A stretch of 64,000 nucleotides of DNA from Clostridium fessum (GTDB taxonomy: Bacteria > Bacillota > Clostridia > Lachnospirales > Lachnospiraceae): positions 1-64,000 of the forward strand of contig NZ_PYLO01000005.1 in NCBI RefSeq assembly GCF_003024715.1, given 5' to 3'. Under the pieces are notes generated by a model. It was not told the DNA's origin, searched no databases, and saw only the letters and a list, made by a program, of their open reading frames with translations. Shown here one piece after another: positions 34,401 through 43,437 of this stretch (position 1 is its first letter; every line of letters starts with the position of its first letter). A program made the position numbers and the translations under genes.

Positions 34401-34569
34401 CTTTATTTCTGATATAAAACAGGGACGCCCCGCTTTTCTCATGTTCAAAATACAGTGTCTGCGCTCCCAGCGCCTGCAGTTTTCCCACCTGTTTCAATGT
34501 AAAACCTGCTGTCTGAAATCCCGGCTGCAGTCTCCCATCTGCCGCCCTCCACTGCTTTGTACCTGCCAT
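31492..34569 (-). CDS. M16C-family zinc metallopeptidase (PreP/insulinase type)
   Basis: The 1025-residue protein contains the inverted zinc motif HVFEH (residues 78-82), preceded by SISYRTPHLDETDTN and followed by SSDKYPSKDIFFDLCSKTYH, all typical of M16C presequence-protease-like enzymes. The length matches four M16 domains in one chain, which close as a clamshell around short peptides. The lack of a signal peptide points to a cytoplasmic peptide-degrading role. The ATG at 34569 (MAGTKQWRAA) is used; the 35 upstream codons look non-coding and overlap the sequence after the SEC-C terminator. AGGAGG lies 12 bases before the ATG, slightly far. It lies upstream of pilB and pilT. Confidence 0.9.
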   Translation of the reverse strand: MAGTKQWRAADGRLQPGFQTAGFTLKQVGKLQALGAQTLYFEHEKSGASLFYIRNKDTNRGFSISYRTPHLDETDTNHVFEHSVLASSDKYPSKDIFFDLCSKTYHTFVNAFTYIPFTAYPVCSQSEEQLLKMADVYLSCMKAPGIRRERRFFDREAVRYELRDRKSPITLAGTVYSEDFGMLNDTDNEALRNVLRALYPGETAANANGQAHRFYKDLTYEHTMEMYDRFYRFDNALILLYGDLDWKRFLAFLDKEYLCDAKKSYGKEDGWSFQSGSGRQEKQEMQNRGMSAFYSPEPDGLENGGESFFRQATVPSPAYRGDASENAAVVSYAMDLSGISWEKLIQYSIIAGMMNVDGSVFREKLRTAGIHCDASASVMMEAEKPFFVFEMTDSSPKDAERFRQVSDETLCEMQERGIDPSVVETALKARAIHDYTAGEDTDVFADSIVPEVSLKWALTGDADVYADEAAAYDSLDAGTAQAEIRRFAAELGAAKRRVLVTTVPMPGMAEAMEQERDAYLAQMKAEMSEAELDALIAKTLDFDAWNASECSNADFMIRIDELPPPEETPEYQIYEINGISIYESPSDLEAISYNRLYLDLSGVPEEDRFYIPLYTMFVSELENARYGRMEKENQIERYLHDFSMNEGHPEVRAGRNSHPTLAVSWYGMAEDYEESLYVLLELLSHPLWRDKNAVLQALDETIPSCDESRSDAYSLAVRLAASGYSINTRYQEYVGGQAFYEFLKKLRGRLEQEDAAIFQLAEKMEEVRDRILHGTAVTILHVAPRENLEWMRNCAGRILGNLRGEQMPDHENKTENRGENAGYTFPVPARREAVIVESSSQYTVFSAELSAVDGFSGRILPYVNALDDRYFVPQLRFQGGAYSASFAFTPTMDRIVASTYRDPKVSETIEAIRAAAGVLEKLQLSEADRNGYILSSYGNATAPCGCLGRRMAAMQYAYNGLDIVQIRRWTEEICETTAEDQKEAARIIRRLLEEAWIVTTGNQTAIEMDRDCFDRIRDFRSKMAE

Positions 34570-34651
34570 TCTTTTATCATGCCTCCTGCCATCATTCGTC
34601 TGCTGTCTTTTCTCTATATCTATTATACAAAAGCACGTCCTATATTTCCAT

Positions 34652-34694
34652 AGAAAAAAGCACATCCGGTTCACTCTGTGTTCCGGATGTGCTT
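34652..34694 (-). terminator. Terminator of the SEC-C gene
   Basis: AAGCACATCCGG and CCGGATGTGCTT form a 12-pair stem, followed on the minus strand by TTTTTTC, directly after the SEC-C gene stop. Confidence 0.88.
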
Positions 34695-34710
34695 CTGATT
34701 CATAAATCTA

Positions 34711-35220
34711 TTATTTATTCTTTCCGCAGCACTTCTTATATTTCTTACCGCTTCCGCATGGACACGGATCGTTCGGGTAAATCTTATGTGTATTGCGGAC
34801 TGTGCCAGATGCCTTCTGCTCGCGGTACAGCTCTGTTCTTCTCTCCTCAGTCAGGATTGCATCCCACTGCGGAAGCTCATACAGCCAGGTAGCCTTTGCC
34901 TCTACCATGTTGTAATATAACTTCTCCGGGTCGATCTCAATCTTAACCTTGGTATCCTCATCCATGGTCTCGATCGGGTTCTCATAGCCCTTTAAGCTCT
35001 CATTGATTCCATCCAGGAAACCGGTCATGATCATAACTTCGGTATCATACTTCTCAGCCAGTTCCTTAACGGTACCTTCTACAACCTCAGTCGGGTTTGC
35101 AAGAATCTGCTCGTAAATGCCTTTCTCAATCGTAAAATATCCAGACCAGAGTTCCTCTTTCTTTTTATCATCCAGCCCGTCACCATATGCCAGATTGCGC
35201 CAATTTTCTAACAGTGTCAT
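34711..35220 (-). CDS. SEC-C metal-binding-domain protein
   Basis: The 169-residue protein ends with a complete SEC-C zinc motif, [17 protein letters not shown], the same kind found at the SecA C-terminus. The rest is alpha-helical and acidic, with [20 protein letters not shown] and [20 protein letters not shown]. The family is common in Lachnospiraceae, but its role is not established; binding to the ribosome or SecB-like partners is only a guess from the motif. The ATG at 35220 follows a GGAAGGAATTACCG-like site. It is a single-gene unit with its own terminator. Confidence 0.85.
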   Translation of the reverse strand: MTLLENWRNLAYGDGLDDKKKEELWSGYFTIEKGIYEQILANPTEVVEGTVKELAEKYDTEVMIMTGFLDGINESLKGYENPIETMDEDTKVKIEIDPEKLYYNMVEAKATWLYELPQWDAILTEERRTELYREQKASGTVRNTHKIYPNDPCPCGSGKKYKKCCGKNK

Positions 35221-35349
35221 CGGTAATTCCTTCCTTTTTTCGTTCTTTCATTACTATAATAACATAGTATATTTAAGTATATAACAAGTTGGGGGGATTT
35301 GCAAGGAGGAAAACTGGCATCTGCCTATTTTATCGCATAAGCAAACGTA

Positions 35350-36711
35350 TCACTCATTCCGTATCGCCGCCAACGGACTCAGCTTCATCGCGCGCATTGC
35401 CGGGAAGAATCCGGCTGCCATGCCGATGATGATGGCAAATCCTACCGATGGAACTGCCAGCCAGATCGGGATCACGGACAGTTTTCCATCCATTCCATAT
35501 AAAAAAGTCGCTGCCAGAAACTGGTTAATCAGCACGGAAACCATAAAACTCAGCGCCAGTCCGATGAGTCCTCCCATGAAGCCGATAAAACCCGCCTCAA
35601 TCAGAAACATATTTCGGATAGTTGCAAGGGAACATCCTAACACTTTCAGCACGCCAATCTCCTTCGTCCGCTCATAGATCGACATCATCATCGTGTTGGC
35701 AATGCCGATCGCAGCTACCAGCAAGGAAACAGCGCCGATGCCGCCGAGGGCTGCCTGGATCATGTTGGACTGCTGTTTAGACTGTTCCAGCCATTCCATC
35801 TGGCTGTTTGCCTCATAGCCCATGTTGCTGATGGCTTTCTGTACCTCTATTACATGATCCATATCGTCCACATTGACCGTCGCTTCCTCATATACAAAAT
35901 AATTGTACGGTTTTCCTTTTTTATTGGTCGGCTGACCCGGAATCGGCTTTTTCTTGAACACCTGTTTTAGCTGTGTCTTGAGCTTATCCAGATCAACGTA
36001 GACGCCGTAGCTGTAATCACTCCACTCATCCGGTCCGCCTGCGACCATACCGGCGGTTTTCAGCATATATTTCTTCGGAGCCGCCACCTTCTGGCTGCCG
36101 TCATCACCGCCGGAATTGCCCTTAGACTGATAGTAGGCATCCGTGTCAAAGATCGTGAACATCGGCTTATTGATAAAATCGATATCCGGCATCTCCCCGG
36201 TGTCCCAGTAACCTTTTCCTGTCTTGGCATTGCTAAAATTCTGTGCGACCATATTTCCGACTACCATCTCCATGTCCTTCGTTTCAGTTGTCGGCAGGCT
36301 TCCTTCTCCCAGCTTGATATTCTTCATCGCTCCCAAGGGGATCCCATGCAGCTGCACGTTTCCCTCGTAGGCACCCTGACGCATAATCACATTCAGGTTC
36401 AGATCCGGATAAGCACTTGTCACATGCGGAATCTTTTCAAATGTCTTCATCGTCTCATCCGTCATGAAGCTGTCTTCCGGATTTTTCTTGTCACTGGAAT
36501 TTCCATTGTTATAATTATATACCTGAATCGCGGTCAGGCTTCCATAGGAAGAATACTGTTTGATGGTAAATTCTTTCAGTCCTATTCCGATGGAAACCAT
36601 GACAACGATCGATGCCGTACCAATCACGACTCCCAGAACCGTCAGAAAGGTACGGAGCTTTCTGCGAAACAGGTTGTTGACGCTCATCGTCAGCAGATCA
36701 CTGAATCTCAT
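35350..36711 (-). CDS. MacB-type ABC transporter permease (FtsX family)
   Basis: The 453-residue protein has the MacB layout: one N-terminal helix (LRTFLTVLGVVIGTASIVVM), a large periplasmic-type domain (residues about 45-320), then three helices with the FtsX motif (AALGGIGAVSLLVAAIGIAN, MMSIYERTKEIGVLKVLGCS). The ATG at 36711 has better spacing from AGAAAGGA than the GTG two codons earlier. It is the last gene of a three-gene operon after the ATPase (39620) and a surface protein (38697). The substrate is unknown. MacB-like systems act as mechanotransmitters on envelope substrates, lipoproteins or peptides. Confidence 0.92.
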   Translation of the reverse strand: MRFSDLLTMSVNNLFRRKLRTFLTVLGVVIGTASIVVMVSIGIGLKEFTIKQYSSYGSLTAIQVYNYNNGNSSDKKNPEDSFMTDETMKTFEKIPHVTSAYPDLNLNVIMRQGAYEGNVQLHGIPLGAMKNIKLGEGSLPTTETKDMEMVVGNMVAQNFSNAKTGKGYWDTGEMPDIDFINKPMFTIFDTDAYYQSKGNSGGDDGSQKVAAPKKYMLKTAGMVAGGPDEWSDYSYGVYVDLDKLKTQLKQVFKKKPIPGQPTNKKGKPYNYFVYEEATVNVDDMDHVIEVQKAISNMGYEANSQMEWLEQSKQQSNMIQAALGGIGAVSLLVAAIGIANTMMMSIYERTKEIGVLKVLGCSLATIRNMFLIEAGFIGFMGGLIGLALSFMVSVLINQFLAATFLYGMDGKLSVIPIWLAVPSVGFAIIIGMAAGFFPAMRAMKLSPLAAIRNE

Positions 36712-36726
36712 TTTCACCGGTCCTTT

Positions 36727-38697
36727 CTATTTTTTCTTTCTTTTCAGATGATCGTTTTGTTCTTTTTCAACGTCCTTTGTTTCGTCTTCCGATACATCTG
36801 CTGTCGTCATTTCCGGCTCGCCCAGCTCATTGTCCAGTTCCTCTTCTAATTCGTCTTCAAGCGCCTTTTCTCCTGCTATTTTCTTCTTTTTCCTCTTCCA
36901 GACAACTACACCGACACCTGCGCCCACCAGCGCAGCGATCACAAGCATCGGAGCGATCCGCCCAGCGCCGCCCGCTTGCGCCGCATCGGCATCTGCATCC
37001 ATGCCGTTGTCCATTCCATCCATGCCGTCCATCCCGTCATCGGAAAACGCCTCACTCACGTTCAGAAGCATTTCTTTTTCAGTCTCTGAAACGACTCCAT
37101 TTTCATCCTCATAGGAAATGATAATCTTCACTTTTCCATCATCGGTTGTCGGCGCAATCGCGGTCAGCATCGTATCGACATTGCCGGTTTCGCCCGGCTT
37201 GATATTTCCCACATAAGCGTCAGCTGGTTGGATAGAATCTGCCTCAAAACGCGCCATAACATTGTAAAGAATTACTTTTCCGGTGTTGTTGATGCCAAAC
37301 ATGACATTCGTCTCAGAACCAACCTCAACCGCATCCGGCATCACATCGATCGTACTGGTGTTCAGACGCGGCTCCTGCTTGACCGGAAGTGCAATCTTGA
37401 CCTCTTCCTTGGCATTTTTAAACTCCGGGCTGTCGTACTGCTCCTGGATTGTCATGCGGTATGATTTCTGCTCTGCCGTCGGCGCTGCCTTGAACACCAT
37501 CGACAAATCCGCCGTCGCCCCCGGCGCCATATTGTTGACTACCACCGAAGTCGAACCGCTCTCCGAGGTAAAGATCGGTGTATTTTCAACCTCTTCTGAC
37601 GCAAATGTAAACATGATATTGGAAGCCGATACATCGGAGGAGGCATTCTTCATCCGCACGCGCAGCTCAAACGGCTGCCCGGCATAGATCTCTGCCGGGA
37701 TCGTCTCGAAGCTGTCCACGATGATACGCGCCTTGGTTCGATCCTGCTCGCCCGCATCCGCCGACAGCTCATCGTCATCTTTTCCCTTGACGCGCACGTA
37801 AAACACCTTGTCCACCGGCTCCGAAAACTCGCCGCCCTCTTCTTCGCGGTATGTAACCAGATAGTGAATCGGGAAAAAGCCCGATTTTACGTCCTCACGC
37901 ACCATCATGCTGTACGGAACCGTCACCATCTGCCCTGATTCCATATCCCCCATTTTACGGTTATAGTTGCCCTCATTGATATCAAACGGGAATTTCGTAA
38001 TATCTGCGTCAAGCTGCATATCCACGCGGACATCGTAAACCTTTTTAAGTCCCGTATTGGTCAGGTTCACGCCAAAATCCATGACCTGATTGTACCCCGC
38101 ATACGGCGTCTGCTGGTTATCGCCGATGGAAAAATCGTAATCCAGCTTCGTGTTGTCGTCTTCCTCGGTGGAGGAACCATCGTAGGCGGATACCCAGATG
38201 TTGATGCCGACTTTTAGGCTGTCATCAATATAGAAAAACGCCTGATAATATCCTGCTGCCAAATCCCGGCGCAGTTTATACGTCAATGTTACACTTTTAG
38301 ACGAACCTGGCTTTACATCAATTCTTTTTTCTTTAAACGTATTTGAATCAGCTTCAAATGGAAAATGTTTTCCAGACCATGAAATATTGGAATCCGAATC
38401 ACTGTCATCATCATCGTCATCATCATATGTATAAAATTGATCGTATTGATCCGCATTGGCTAAACGAATTGTTCTTAAATAATTATCTCCTTTGCTGCCA
38501 TTATTATGAACCGTCATCTTAATCGAAATTTTATTTCCGGCCTTTCCGTGCGGCACTTTGCTGACGGTAATTAAATCATTGTTATATTTTGTCATATCCA
38601 GCATCTCCGCCTGCGCTGTCCGGCTTCCTCCCACTGCCAGCACCACAAAAAGCAGCAAAAACACCGCCCATCTCTTCCACTTTCTCATACCTCTCAT
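36727..38697 (-). CDS. Surface protein with CARDB/NEW3-like domains
   Basis: The 656-residue protein starts with a signal peptide (WAVFLLLFVVLAVGGSRTAQAE). Several Ig-like beta domains of the CARDB/NEW3 type follow, marked by VHNNGSKGDNYLRTIRLANA, VNLTNTGLKKVYDVRV, RMKNASSDVSASNIMF and GINNTGKVILYNVMA. A C-terminal membrane helix (MLVIAALVGAGVGVVVWKR) and an acidic cytoplasmic tail end it, with a short DGMDGMDNGMD run before the helix. It lies between the ABC ATPase and permease genes of one operon, so it is probably the extracellular partner of that transporter, analogous to MacA only in position. The start with GGAGGTATGAAAA is good. Confidence 0.8.
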   Translation of the reverse strand: MRGMRKWKRWAVFLLLFVVLAVGGSRTAQAEMLDMTKYNNDLITVSKVPHGKAGNKISIKMTVHNNGSKGDNYLRTIRLANADQYDQFYTYDDDDDDDSDSDSNISWSGKHFPFEADSNTFKEKRIDVKPGSSKSVTLTYKLRRDLAAGYYQAFFYIDDSLKVGINIWVSAYDGSSTEEDDNTKLDYDFSIGDNQQTPYAGYNQVMDFGVNLTNTGLKKVYDVRVDMQLDADITKFPFDINEGNYNRKMGDMESGQMVTVPYSMMVREDVKSGFFPIHYLVTYREEEGGEFSEPVDKVFYVRVKGKDDDELSADAGEQDRTKARIIVDSFETIPAEIYAGQPFELRVRMKNASSDVSASNIMFTFASEEVENTPIFTSESGSTSVVVNNMAPGATADLSMVFKAAPTAEQKSYRMTIQEQYDSPEFKNAKEEVKIALPVKQEPRLNTSTIDVMPDAVEVGSETNVMFGINNTGKVILYNVMARFEADSIQPADAYVGNIKPGETGNVDTMLTAIAPTTDDGKVKIIISYEDENGVVSETEKEMLLNVSEAFSDDGMDGMDGMDNGMDADADAAQAGGAGRIAPMLVIAALVGAGVGVVVWKRKKKKIAGEKALEDELEEELDNELGEPEMTTADVSEDETKDVEKEQNDHLKRKKK

Positions 38698-38852
38698 TTT
38701 TCATACCTCCATATCCTCTCACATTAAATGCTGCTTTTATCAATTTCTCATTCTATCGTCAGCATTCCTGTGTTTTAGCCTTCTAAATTCCAGACACAGC
38801 CAACACTCTATTTTTATCTGTCTATTTCATATCTGCTCCGTCTTTCGCTCTC

Positions 38853-39620
38853 TTAAATTTCCTCTATTTTCCCATCTTCCTTGCCCATTTGCCGATTCTC
38901 CTCTATCTTCACAATCTTACCATCGATAATATGGAAAATCCGGTCCGCATACGCCGCCAGATGGTTATCATGCGTAACCATAACCAGCGTCTGGTTCTGT
39001 TCCCGGACGATCCGCTGCATCAGTTTCAGCACATCCATCGTCGTGTGCGAATCCAGATTTCCAGTCGGCTCGTCTGCAAAAATGATCTCTGGATGTACCA
39101 CCAGCGCCCGTGCGATGCCGACACGCTGCTGCTGCCCGCCGGACATCTGGTTCGGCATATGATCGCCGACTTTTTCCAGTCCGACCATTTTCAGATATTT
39201 TTCCGCCATCTCCCGGCGCCTGACGCGCGGCACACCGCGGAAGGACAGCGGAAGCGCTACATTTTCAACCGCATTCATCGTACCGAGCAGGTTATATGAC
39301 TGGAAGATAAATCCGACCCGCTCCCGGCGGAATGCCACCAGCTGGTTCTCGTTTAATTTTTCTATGTGCTGTCCGGCTATGACAATCTCGCCCTTCGTCG
39401 GCTTCTCCAGCCCCGCCAGCATATTCAATAAGGTAGATTTACCCGAACCGGAGGTACCTACAATCGCACAGAATTCGCCACGGTACATCGTAAAATCAAC
39501 GCCGTTCAGCGCGTATACCTTCGTCTCGCCGACGCGGTAGACTTTATATAGATTTTTTACCTGTATGACAGGTTCCCGTTTCCGGAGTTCATTCTTCCCC
39601 GGCACTTTCCGCTCTTCCAT
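38853..39620 (-). CDS. ABC transporter ATP-binding protein (LolD/MacB class)
   Basis: The 255-residue ATPase has Walker A GTSGSGKSTLLNMLAG, a Q-loop in FIFQSYNLLGTMNAVENV, signature MSGGQQQRVGIARALV, Walker B IIFADEPTGNLD and the H-loop MVTHDNHLA. This matches the MacB/LolD subgroup, which works with FtsX-type permeases. It is the first gene of the operon with the surface protein and permease. The 419-base upstream spacer holds two direct repeats that could bind a response regulator. Confidence 0.93.
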   Translation of the reverse strand: MEERKVPGKNELRKREPVIQVKNLYKVYRVGETKVYALNGVDFTMYRGEFCAIVGTSGSGKSTLLNMLAGLEKPTKGEIVIAGQHIEKLNENQLVAFRRERVGFIFQSYNLLGTMNAVENVALPLSFRGVPRVRRREMAEKYLKMVGLEKVGDHMPNQMSGGQQQRVGIARALVVHPEIIFADEPTGNLDSHTTMDVLKLMQRIVREQNQTLVMVTHDNHLAAYADRIFHIIDGKIVKIEENRQMGKEDGKIEEI

Positions 39621-39781
39621 CAGCCTTCTCCATTTTCTAACTTATTTCATGCTCCTGAATATTCCATCGAAATCCATTCCTGACAACCTGGATTTATACA
39701 AGTTTCAACCATTGCAATTCCAGTTCTTCTTTCTACATTATACCGGATTTGTTTCAATTCTCCTACCTTATTTTTCTTAAT

Positions 39782-39836
39782 GTTCCTTACGCTTTTCTTA
39801 CCAGATTTTTCACCCTGTCTGACCGTTCCTTACGCT
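39782..39836 (-). promoter_or_regulatory. Paired 12-base direct repeats, candidate operator
   Basis: GTTCCTTACGCT occurs at 39782-39793 and again at 39825-39836, 43 bases apart or about four helical turns. Such spacing on one face of the helix is common for response-regulator sites. It lies upstream of the ABC operon. Confidence 0.45.
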
Positions 39837-39990
39837 AATCTATTTTGCCCTGGAAAGTCATTTTTATTTCCTATTTCATCGCAGGTAATCTTCCAGCCGT
39901 CATCACATTGTCCATATTTTCTATCCCCCCTATTCATATTTTTTATATCACAGATCATTAAAAGCTATAGCAATCCATCTGGAAATGTTT

Positions 39991-39996
39991 TATAAT
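39991..39996 (+). promoter_or_regulatory. Probable -10 box of pyrBI
   Basis: TATAAT lies 44 bases before the pyrB ATG. The -35 region is poor. Confidence 0.5.
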
Positions 39997-40039
39997 AGTT
40001 GGGAAAAATATGCTAATACGAATAGAGAAGGAGAATCAA

Positions 40040-40963
40040 ATGAGACATTTGCTGAATCCACTGGATTTTTCCGTTGAGGAGATCGACCAGCTTCTGGATC
40101 TCGCTTCCGATATCGAAGCCAATCCAGCCAAATATGCACACGTCTGCGACGGAAAGAAAATCGCGACTCTGTTTTATGAGCCAAGCACCCGTACACGCTT
40201 AAGTTTTGAGGCTGCTATGCTGAACTTAGGGGGACGGGTTCTTGGCTTTGCTTCTGCCGATTCAAGCTCTGCTTCCAAGGGCGAGAGTGTGGCAGATACC
40301 ATCCGCGTTATCTCCTGCTTCGCAGATATCTGCGCGATGCGCCACCCGAAGGAAGGTGCGCCGATGGTTGCTTCCCTGCACTCTTCCATCCCGGTTATCA
40401 ATGCCGGCGACGGCGGTCACCAGCATCCGACGCAGACCTTGACCGATCTGATGACGATCCGTTCTTTAAAAGGACGCCTGAACAATTTAACAGTCGGTCT
40501 GTGCGGCGATTTAAAATTCGGACGCACGGTTCACTCCTTAATCAATGCGCTGTCCCGCTACACAGGCATCCGTTTCGTCCTCATTTCCCCGCCGGAACTG
40601 CGCGTCCCGGATTATATCATTGAGGATACACTGAATGCAAAGGGAATCGAGTACAAAGAGGTGGAAAACCTGGATGAGGCGATGCCGGAGCTTGATATTC
40701 TCTACATGACACGTGTCCAGAGAGAGCGTTTCTTCAACGAGGAAGATTACATCCGTATGAAAGACTGCTACATTCTCGACAAAAAGAAGATGGAGCTTGC
40801 CCGTGATGATATGTTTGTGCTCCATCCGCTTCCGCGTGTCAATGAGATTTCCGTTGAGGTGGACAACGACCCGCGTGCCGCTTACTTCAAACAGGTTCAG
40901 TACGGCGTATACGTCCGTATGGCTCTGATCATGACTTTACTGGAGGTGGAAAAACCATGTTAA
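40040..40963 (+). CDS. pyrB: Aspartate carbamoyltransferase catalytic subunit
   Basis: PyrB condenses carbamoyl phosphate with aspartate in pyrimidine synthesis. The 307-residue protein has the carbamoyl-phosphate motif [15 protein letters not shown], the [13 protein letters not shown] 80s loop, [17 protein letters not shown], and the aspartate loop region ending [11 protein letters not shown]. The ATG at 40040 follows AGAAGGAGAATCAA; ten upstream codons are not part of the family. It overlaps the pyrI start by seven bases. Confidence 0.97.
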   Translation: MRHLLNPLDFSVEEIDQLLDLASDIEANPAKYAHVCDGKKIATLFYEPSTRTRLSFEAAMLNLGGRVLGFASADSSSASKGESVADTIRVISCFADICAMRHPKEGAPMVASLHSSIPVINAGDGGHQHPTQTLTDLMTIRSLKGRLNNLTVGLCGDLKFGRTVHSLINALSRYTGIRFVLISPPELRVPDYIIEDTLNAKGIEYKEVENLDEAMPELDILYMTRVQRERFFNEEDYIRMKDCYILDKKKMELARDDMFVLHPLPRVNEISVEVDNDPRAAYFKQVQYGVYVRMALIMTLLEVEKPC

Positions 40964-41382
40964 ATATCAGCGGATTAAAAGAAGGTTTTGTTCTGGACCA
41001 CATCCAGGCAGGACGCAGTATGGATATTTACTTTAAACTGGGGCTGGACAAGCTGGACTGCCAGGTGGCTATTATCAAAAATGCGCGCAGCAGCAAGATG
41101 GGACGCAAGGACATCATCAAGATCGACGGCAGCCTTGATCTGGTAAATGTTGATGTGCTCGGCTACATCGATCACCGTATCACGATCAACATCATCAAGG
41201 ATGGAAAAATCGTAGAGAAAAAAAATGTCAAGATGCCGAAAAAAATCACGAATGTCATCCACTGCAAGAACCCGCGCTGCATTACCTCGATCGAGCAGGA
41301 GCTTCCGCATATCTTCTATCTCGCGGATGAGGAAAAAGAGGTATACCGCTGCCAGTACTGTGATGAGAAGTATTCGCTGTAA
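40957..41382 (+). CDS. pyrI: Aspartate carbamoyltransferase regulatory subunit
   Basis: PyrI binds nucleotide effectors and the catalytic trimers to make the allosteric dodecamer. The 141-residue protein has an N-terminal nucleotide-binding domain ([20 protein letters not shown]) and the four-Cys zinc site HCKNPRC and CQYCDEKY in its C-terminal domain, which contacts PyrB. Its ATG overlaps the pyrB end, so translation is coupled. A terminator follows at 41411. Confidence 0.96.
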   Translation: MLNISGLKEGFVLDHIQAGRSMDIYFKLGLDKLDCQVAIIKNARSSKMGRKDIIKIDGSLDLVNVDVLGYIDHRITINIIKDGKIVEKKNVKMPKKITNVIHCKNPRCITSIEQELPHIFYLADEEKEVYRCQYCDEKYSL

Positions 41383-41410
41383 ATTCTCCTGAATATATCA
41401 AATGAATATC

Positions 41411-41480
41411 AAAAAAGCCATGAACGACTTTTCTGTAGATTTACAGATCATAAGCGATTTCATGGCTTTTATTATTTTCC
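41411..41480 (+). terminator. pyrBI terminator
   Basis: AAAAGCCATGAA and TTTCATGGCTTTT form the base stem with a long loop, followed by a T-rich run. It lies between the convergent pyrI and symporter genes. Confidence 0.75.
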
Positions 41481-41517
41481 AGATTATAGATTCCAAAAGT
41501 GCCTACCCTTGAACATC

Positions 41518-42945
41518 TTAATTCCAGAACTCTGTCTTACCTTCCAGCCCGATACTCTCAGCCTTGAAGCACGGATTCTTGCCTTCCTTTTTCTGCACCA
41601 GGTAATCATCCAGACATTTGAGCGCTGTATTTCCCAGAATCACGATAACCGGCAGGTTGATGATCGCCATGATACCCATGAGGACATCCGCGAGATCCCA
41701 TACCAGACCGAACTGGAGCTGTGCGCCGATGAAGACAACTACCACCGCAAACAGGCGGAACACGTTCATTTCTTTGTTTTTCAGCGTACGGCGTGCGATG
41801 TAGTTGAGACATCCCTCACAGTAGAACAGGTTGCCGAGCAGTGTCGTAAATGCAAACAAAAGAAGTGCAAATGTAATGAAATACGGTCCAATCACGCCAA
41901 ATACCGTTCCCAAAGATTCCTGTACGAACGGAGCGCCTTTCAGTTCTTCGGACGGAACGATACCGGTGCAGAGGCACATCATCGCTGTTGCCGTACAGAT
42001 GAGGATTGTATCGATAAAGACGGAAAGCATCTGTACCAGTCCCTGCTTAACCGGATGGCTGACATTGGCTGCTGCCGCCGCGTTCGGTGCAGAACCAACA
42101 CCCGCCTCGTTGGAATACAGACCTCTCTTGATTCCCTGCATCATGGCAGAACCTGCAAATCCGCCGAAGATCGCCTTGAAATCAAAGGCATTGGATAAGA
42201 TATTGACAAATACCTCCGGGAGTCTTCCGATGTTTAAGATCATGACCGCAATCGCCATCAGGATGTAGAAAACGCCCATAAACGGAACCAGCACGCCGGT
42301 AATGCGGACAATCTGTTTTCCGCCGCCTATGATACAGATGCCGACCAGAATCGCCAGAATGGCGCCGCCGATCATCGGAACCAGGCTCCTGTCCCCCATC
42401 ATAAATTGATGGTAAAAGCCGTAATTCGACATGCTGTCAATCAGGTTAAAAGACGCCAGCATATTAAAACCGCCAGCATAAGTAGCAATCAGGGCAATCG
42501 CGAAGACAACGCCCAGCGCACGGCTCTTCAGCGCCGCCTCGATATAATAAGACGGACCTCCGTAGCTTCGGCCGGATGCGTCGCGCTTCTTATAAATCTG
42601 TGCCAGCGTGCTCTCAACAAAAGCCGATGCGCCGCCCACAATCGCGATCAGCCACATCCAGAACACCGCGCCGTAACCGCCGATCGCGATCGCATTGGCT
42701 ACACCTACGATATTGCCTGTGCCGACGCGGCTCGCCGTCGATACCATCAGCGCCTGAAATGCGGATACGGAGTTGCTGTCTGTCTTTTCTCCGACTACCC
42801 GGATTGATTCCGGAAGCAGACGGAGCTGTACGAAACGGCTTCGAAGTGTGAAATACAGTCCGACCGCCAGCAGCATGATAATCAACAGATAGCTGTACAT
42901 AACATTGCTGATCACACCAACGAGTGATGCAAATCCTTCTAACAT
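41518..42945 (-). CDS. Sodium:alanine symporter (AGCS family)
   Basis: The 475-residue membrane protein shows AGCS signatures: STASRVGTGNIVGVANAIAI (the sodium site region), GGPSYYIEAAL, RGLYSNEAGVGSAPNAAAAA, and FFxCEG-like FYCEGCLNYIA. About ten to eleven membrane helices are visible. The ATG at 42945 (MLEGFASLVGVIS) follows GGGGGAAATTTT and avoids 37 upstream codons that run into the space next to rnpB. Substrates in this family are alanine or glycine with Na+ or H+. Confidence 0.94.
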   Translation of the reverse strand: MLEGFASLVGVISNVMYSYLLIIMLLAVGLYFTLRSRFVQLRLLPESIRVVGEKTDSNSVSAFQALMVSTASRVGTGNIVGVANAIAIGGYGAVFWMWLIAIVGGASAFVESTLAQIYKKRDASGRSYGGPSYYIEAALKSRALGVVFAIALIATYAGGFNMLASFNLIDSMSNYGFYHQFMMGDRSLVPMIGGAILAILVGICIIGGGKQIVRITGVLVPFMGVFYILMAIAVMILNIGRLPEVFVNILSNAFDFKAIFGGFAGSAMMQGIKRGLYSNEAGVGSAPNAAAAANVSHPVKQGLVQMLSVFIDTILICTATAMMCLCTGIVPSEELKGAPFVQESLGTVFGVIGPYFITFALLLFAFTTLLGNLFYCEGCLNYIARRTLKNKEMNVFRLFAVVVVFIGAQLQFGLVWDLADVLMGIMAIINLPVIVILGNTALKCLDDYLVQKKEGKNPCFKAESIGLEGKTEFWN

Positions 42946-43054
42946 AAAATTTCCCCCTTTTCTTTTGTATGCAATATAGAAAAAAGAGCCGCTGCCGGAT
43001 AAAGATGCTCTTTGGTATCTGCATTCGGCAACAGCCCTCTTAAATGATTTGAGC

Positions 43055-43395
43055 AAAACGGTAAGCCGGGTTATGTCGTTGAATGGTCATCTATCTAGTC
43101 CTGCTGTCGCCAGCAGGCTCAAGCGACCTACCCGAGAGCAGACGGGCCGCCTTGCGCTCTCTGTTCGGTCTTGCTTCGGATGGGGTTTACATGTGCCCCG
43201 GCTGTTACCAGCCGGGCGGTAGTCTCTTACACTGCCCTTCCACCCTTACCCGGTAAACCGGGCGGTACATTTCTGTTGCACTGTCCTTGGAGTCGCCTCC
43301 ACCAGACGTTATCTGGCATCCTGCCCTGTGAAGCCCGGACTTTCCTCACCTGCAGCCTTTCGGTTCTGCAGCCGCGACCATCTGTCTTACTCAAA
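43055..43395 (-). ncRNA. rnpB: RNase P RNA (bacterial class A)
   Basis: The minus strand starts near AGTAAGACAGATGGTCGCGG, carries the universal core GAGGAAAGTCCGGGC, ACAGTGCAACAGAAATG, CCGCCCGG blocks and GGTAAGGGTGGAA, and ends with GACATAACCCGGCTTACC. This ribozyme removes the 5' leaders of pre-tRNAs. Ends are approximate within about ten bases. It occupies most of the 492-base gap between the symporter and the nucleoside kinase. Confidence 0.95.
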
Positions 43396-43437
43396 ACATC
43401 CTAACTCTACCATATTTTCAGGCATTTGTCCAGTCAA

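Larger units (their letters stand above)
39621..40039. other. Divergent spacer between ABC operon and pyrB
   Basis: No gene is seen. The spacer contains two exact 12-base direct repeats (39782 and 39825), a TATAAT on the minus strand near 39738, and a TATAAT on the plus strand at 39991 for pyrB. There is no recognisable PyrR attenuator or riboswitch. Confidence 0.5.

Noticed and set aside
41509-42198. 229-codon open frame antisense to the alanine symporter
   Set aside because: It is opposite a conserved membrane-protein gene, has a biased composition and no family resemblance.
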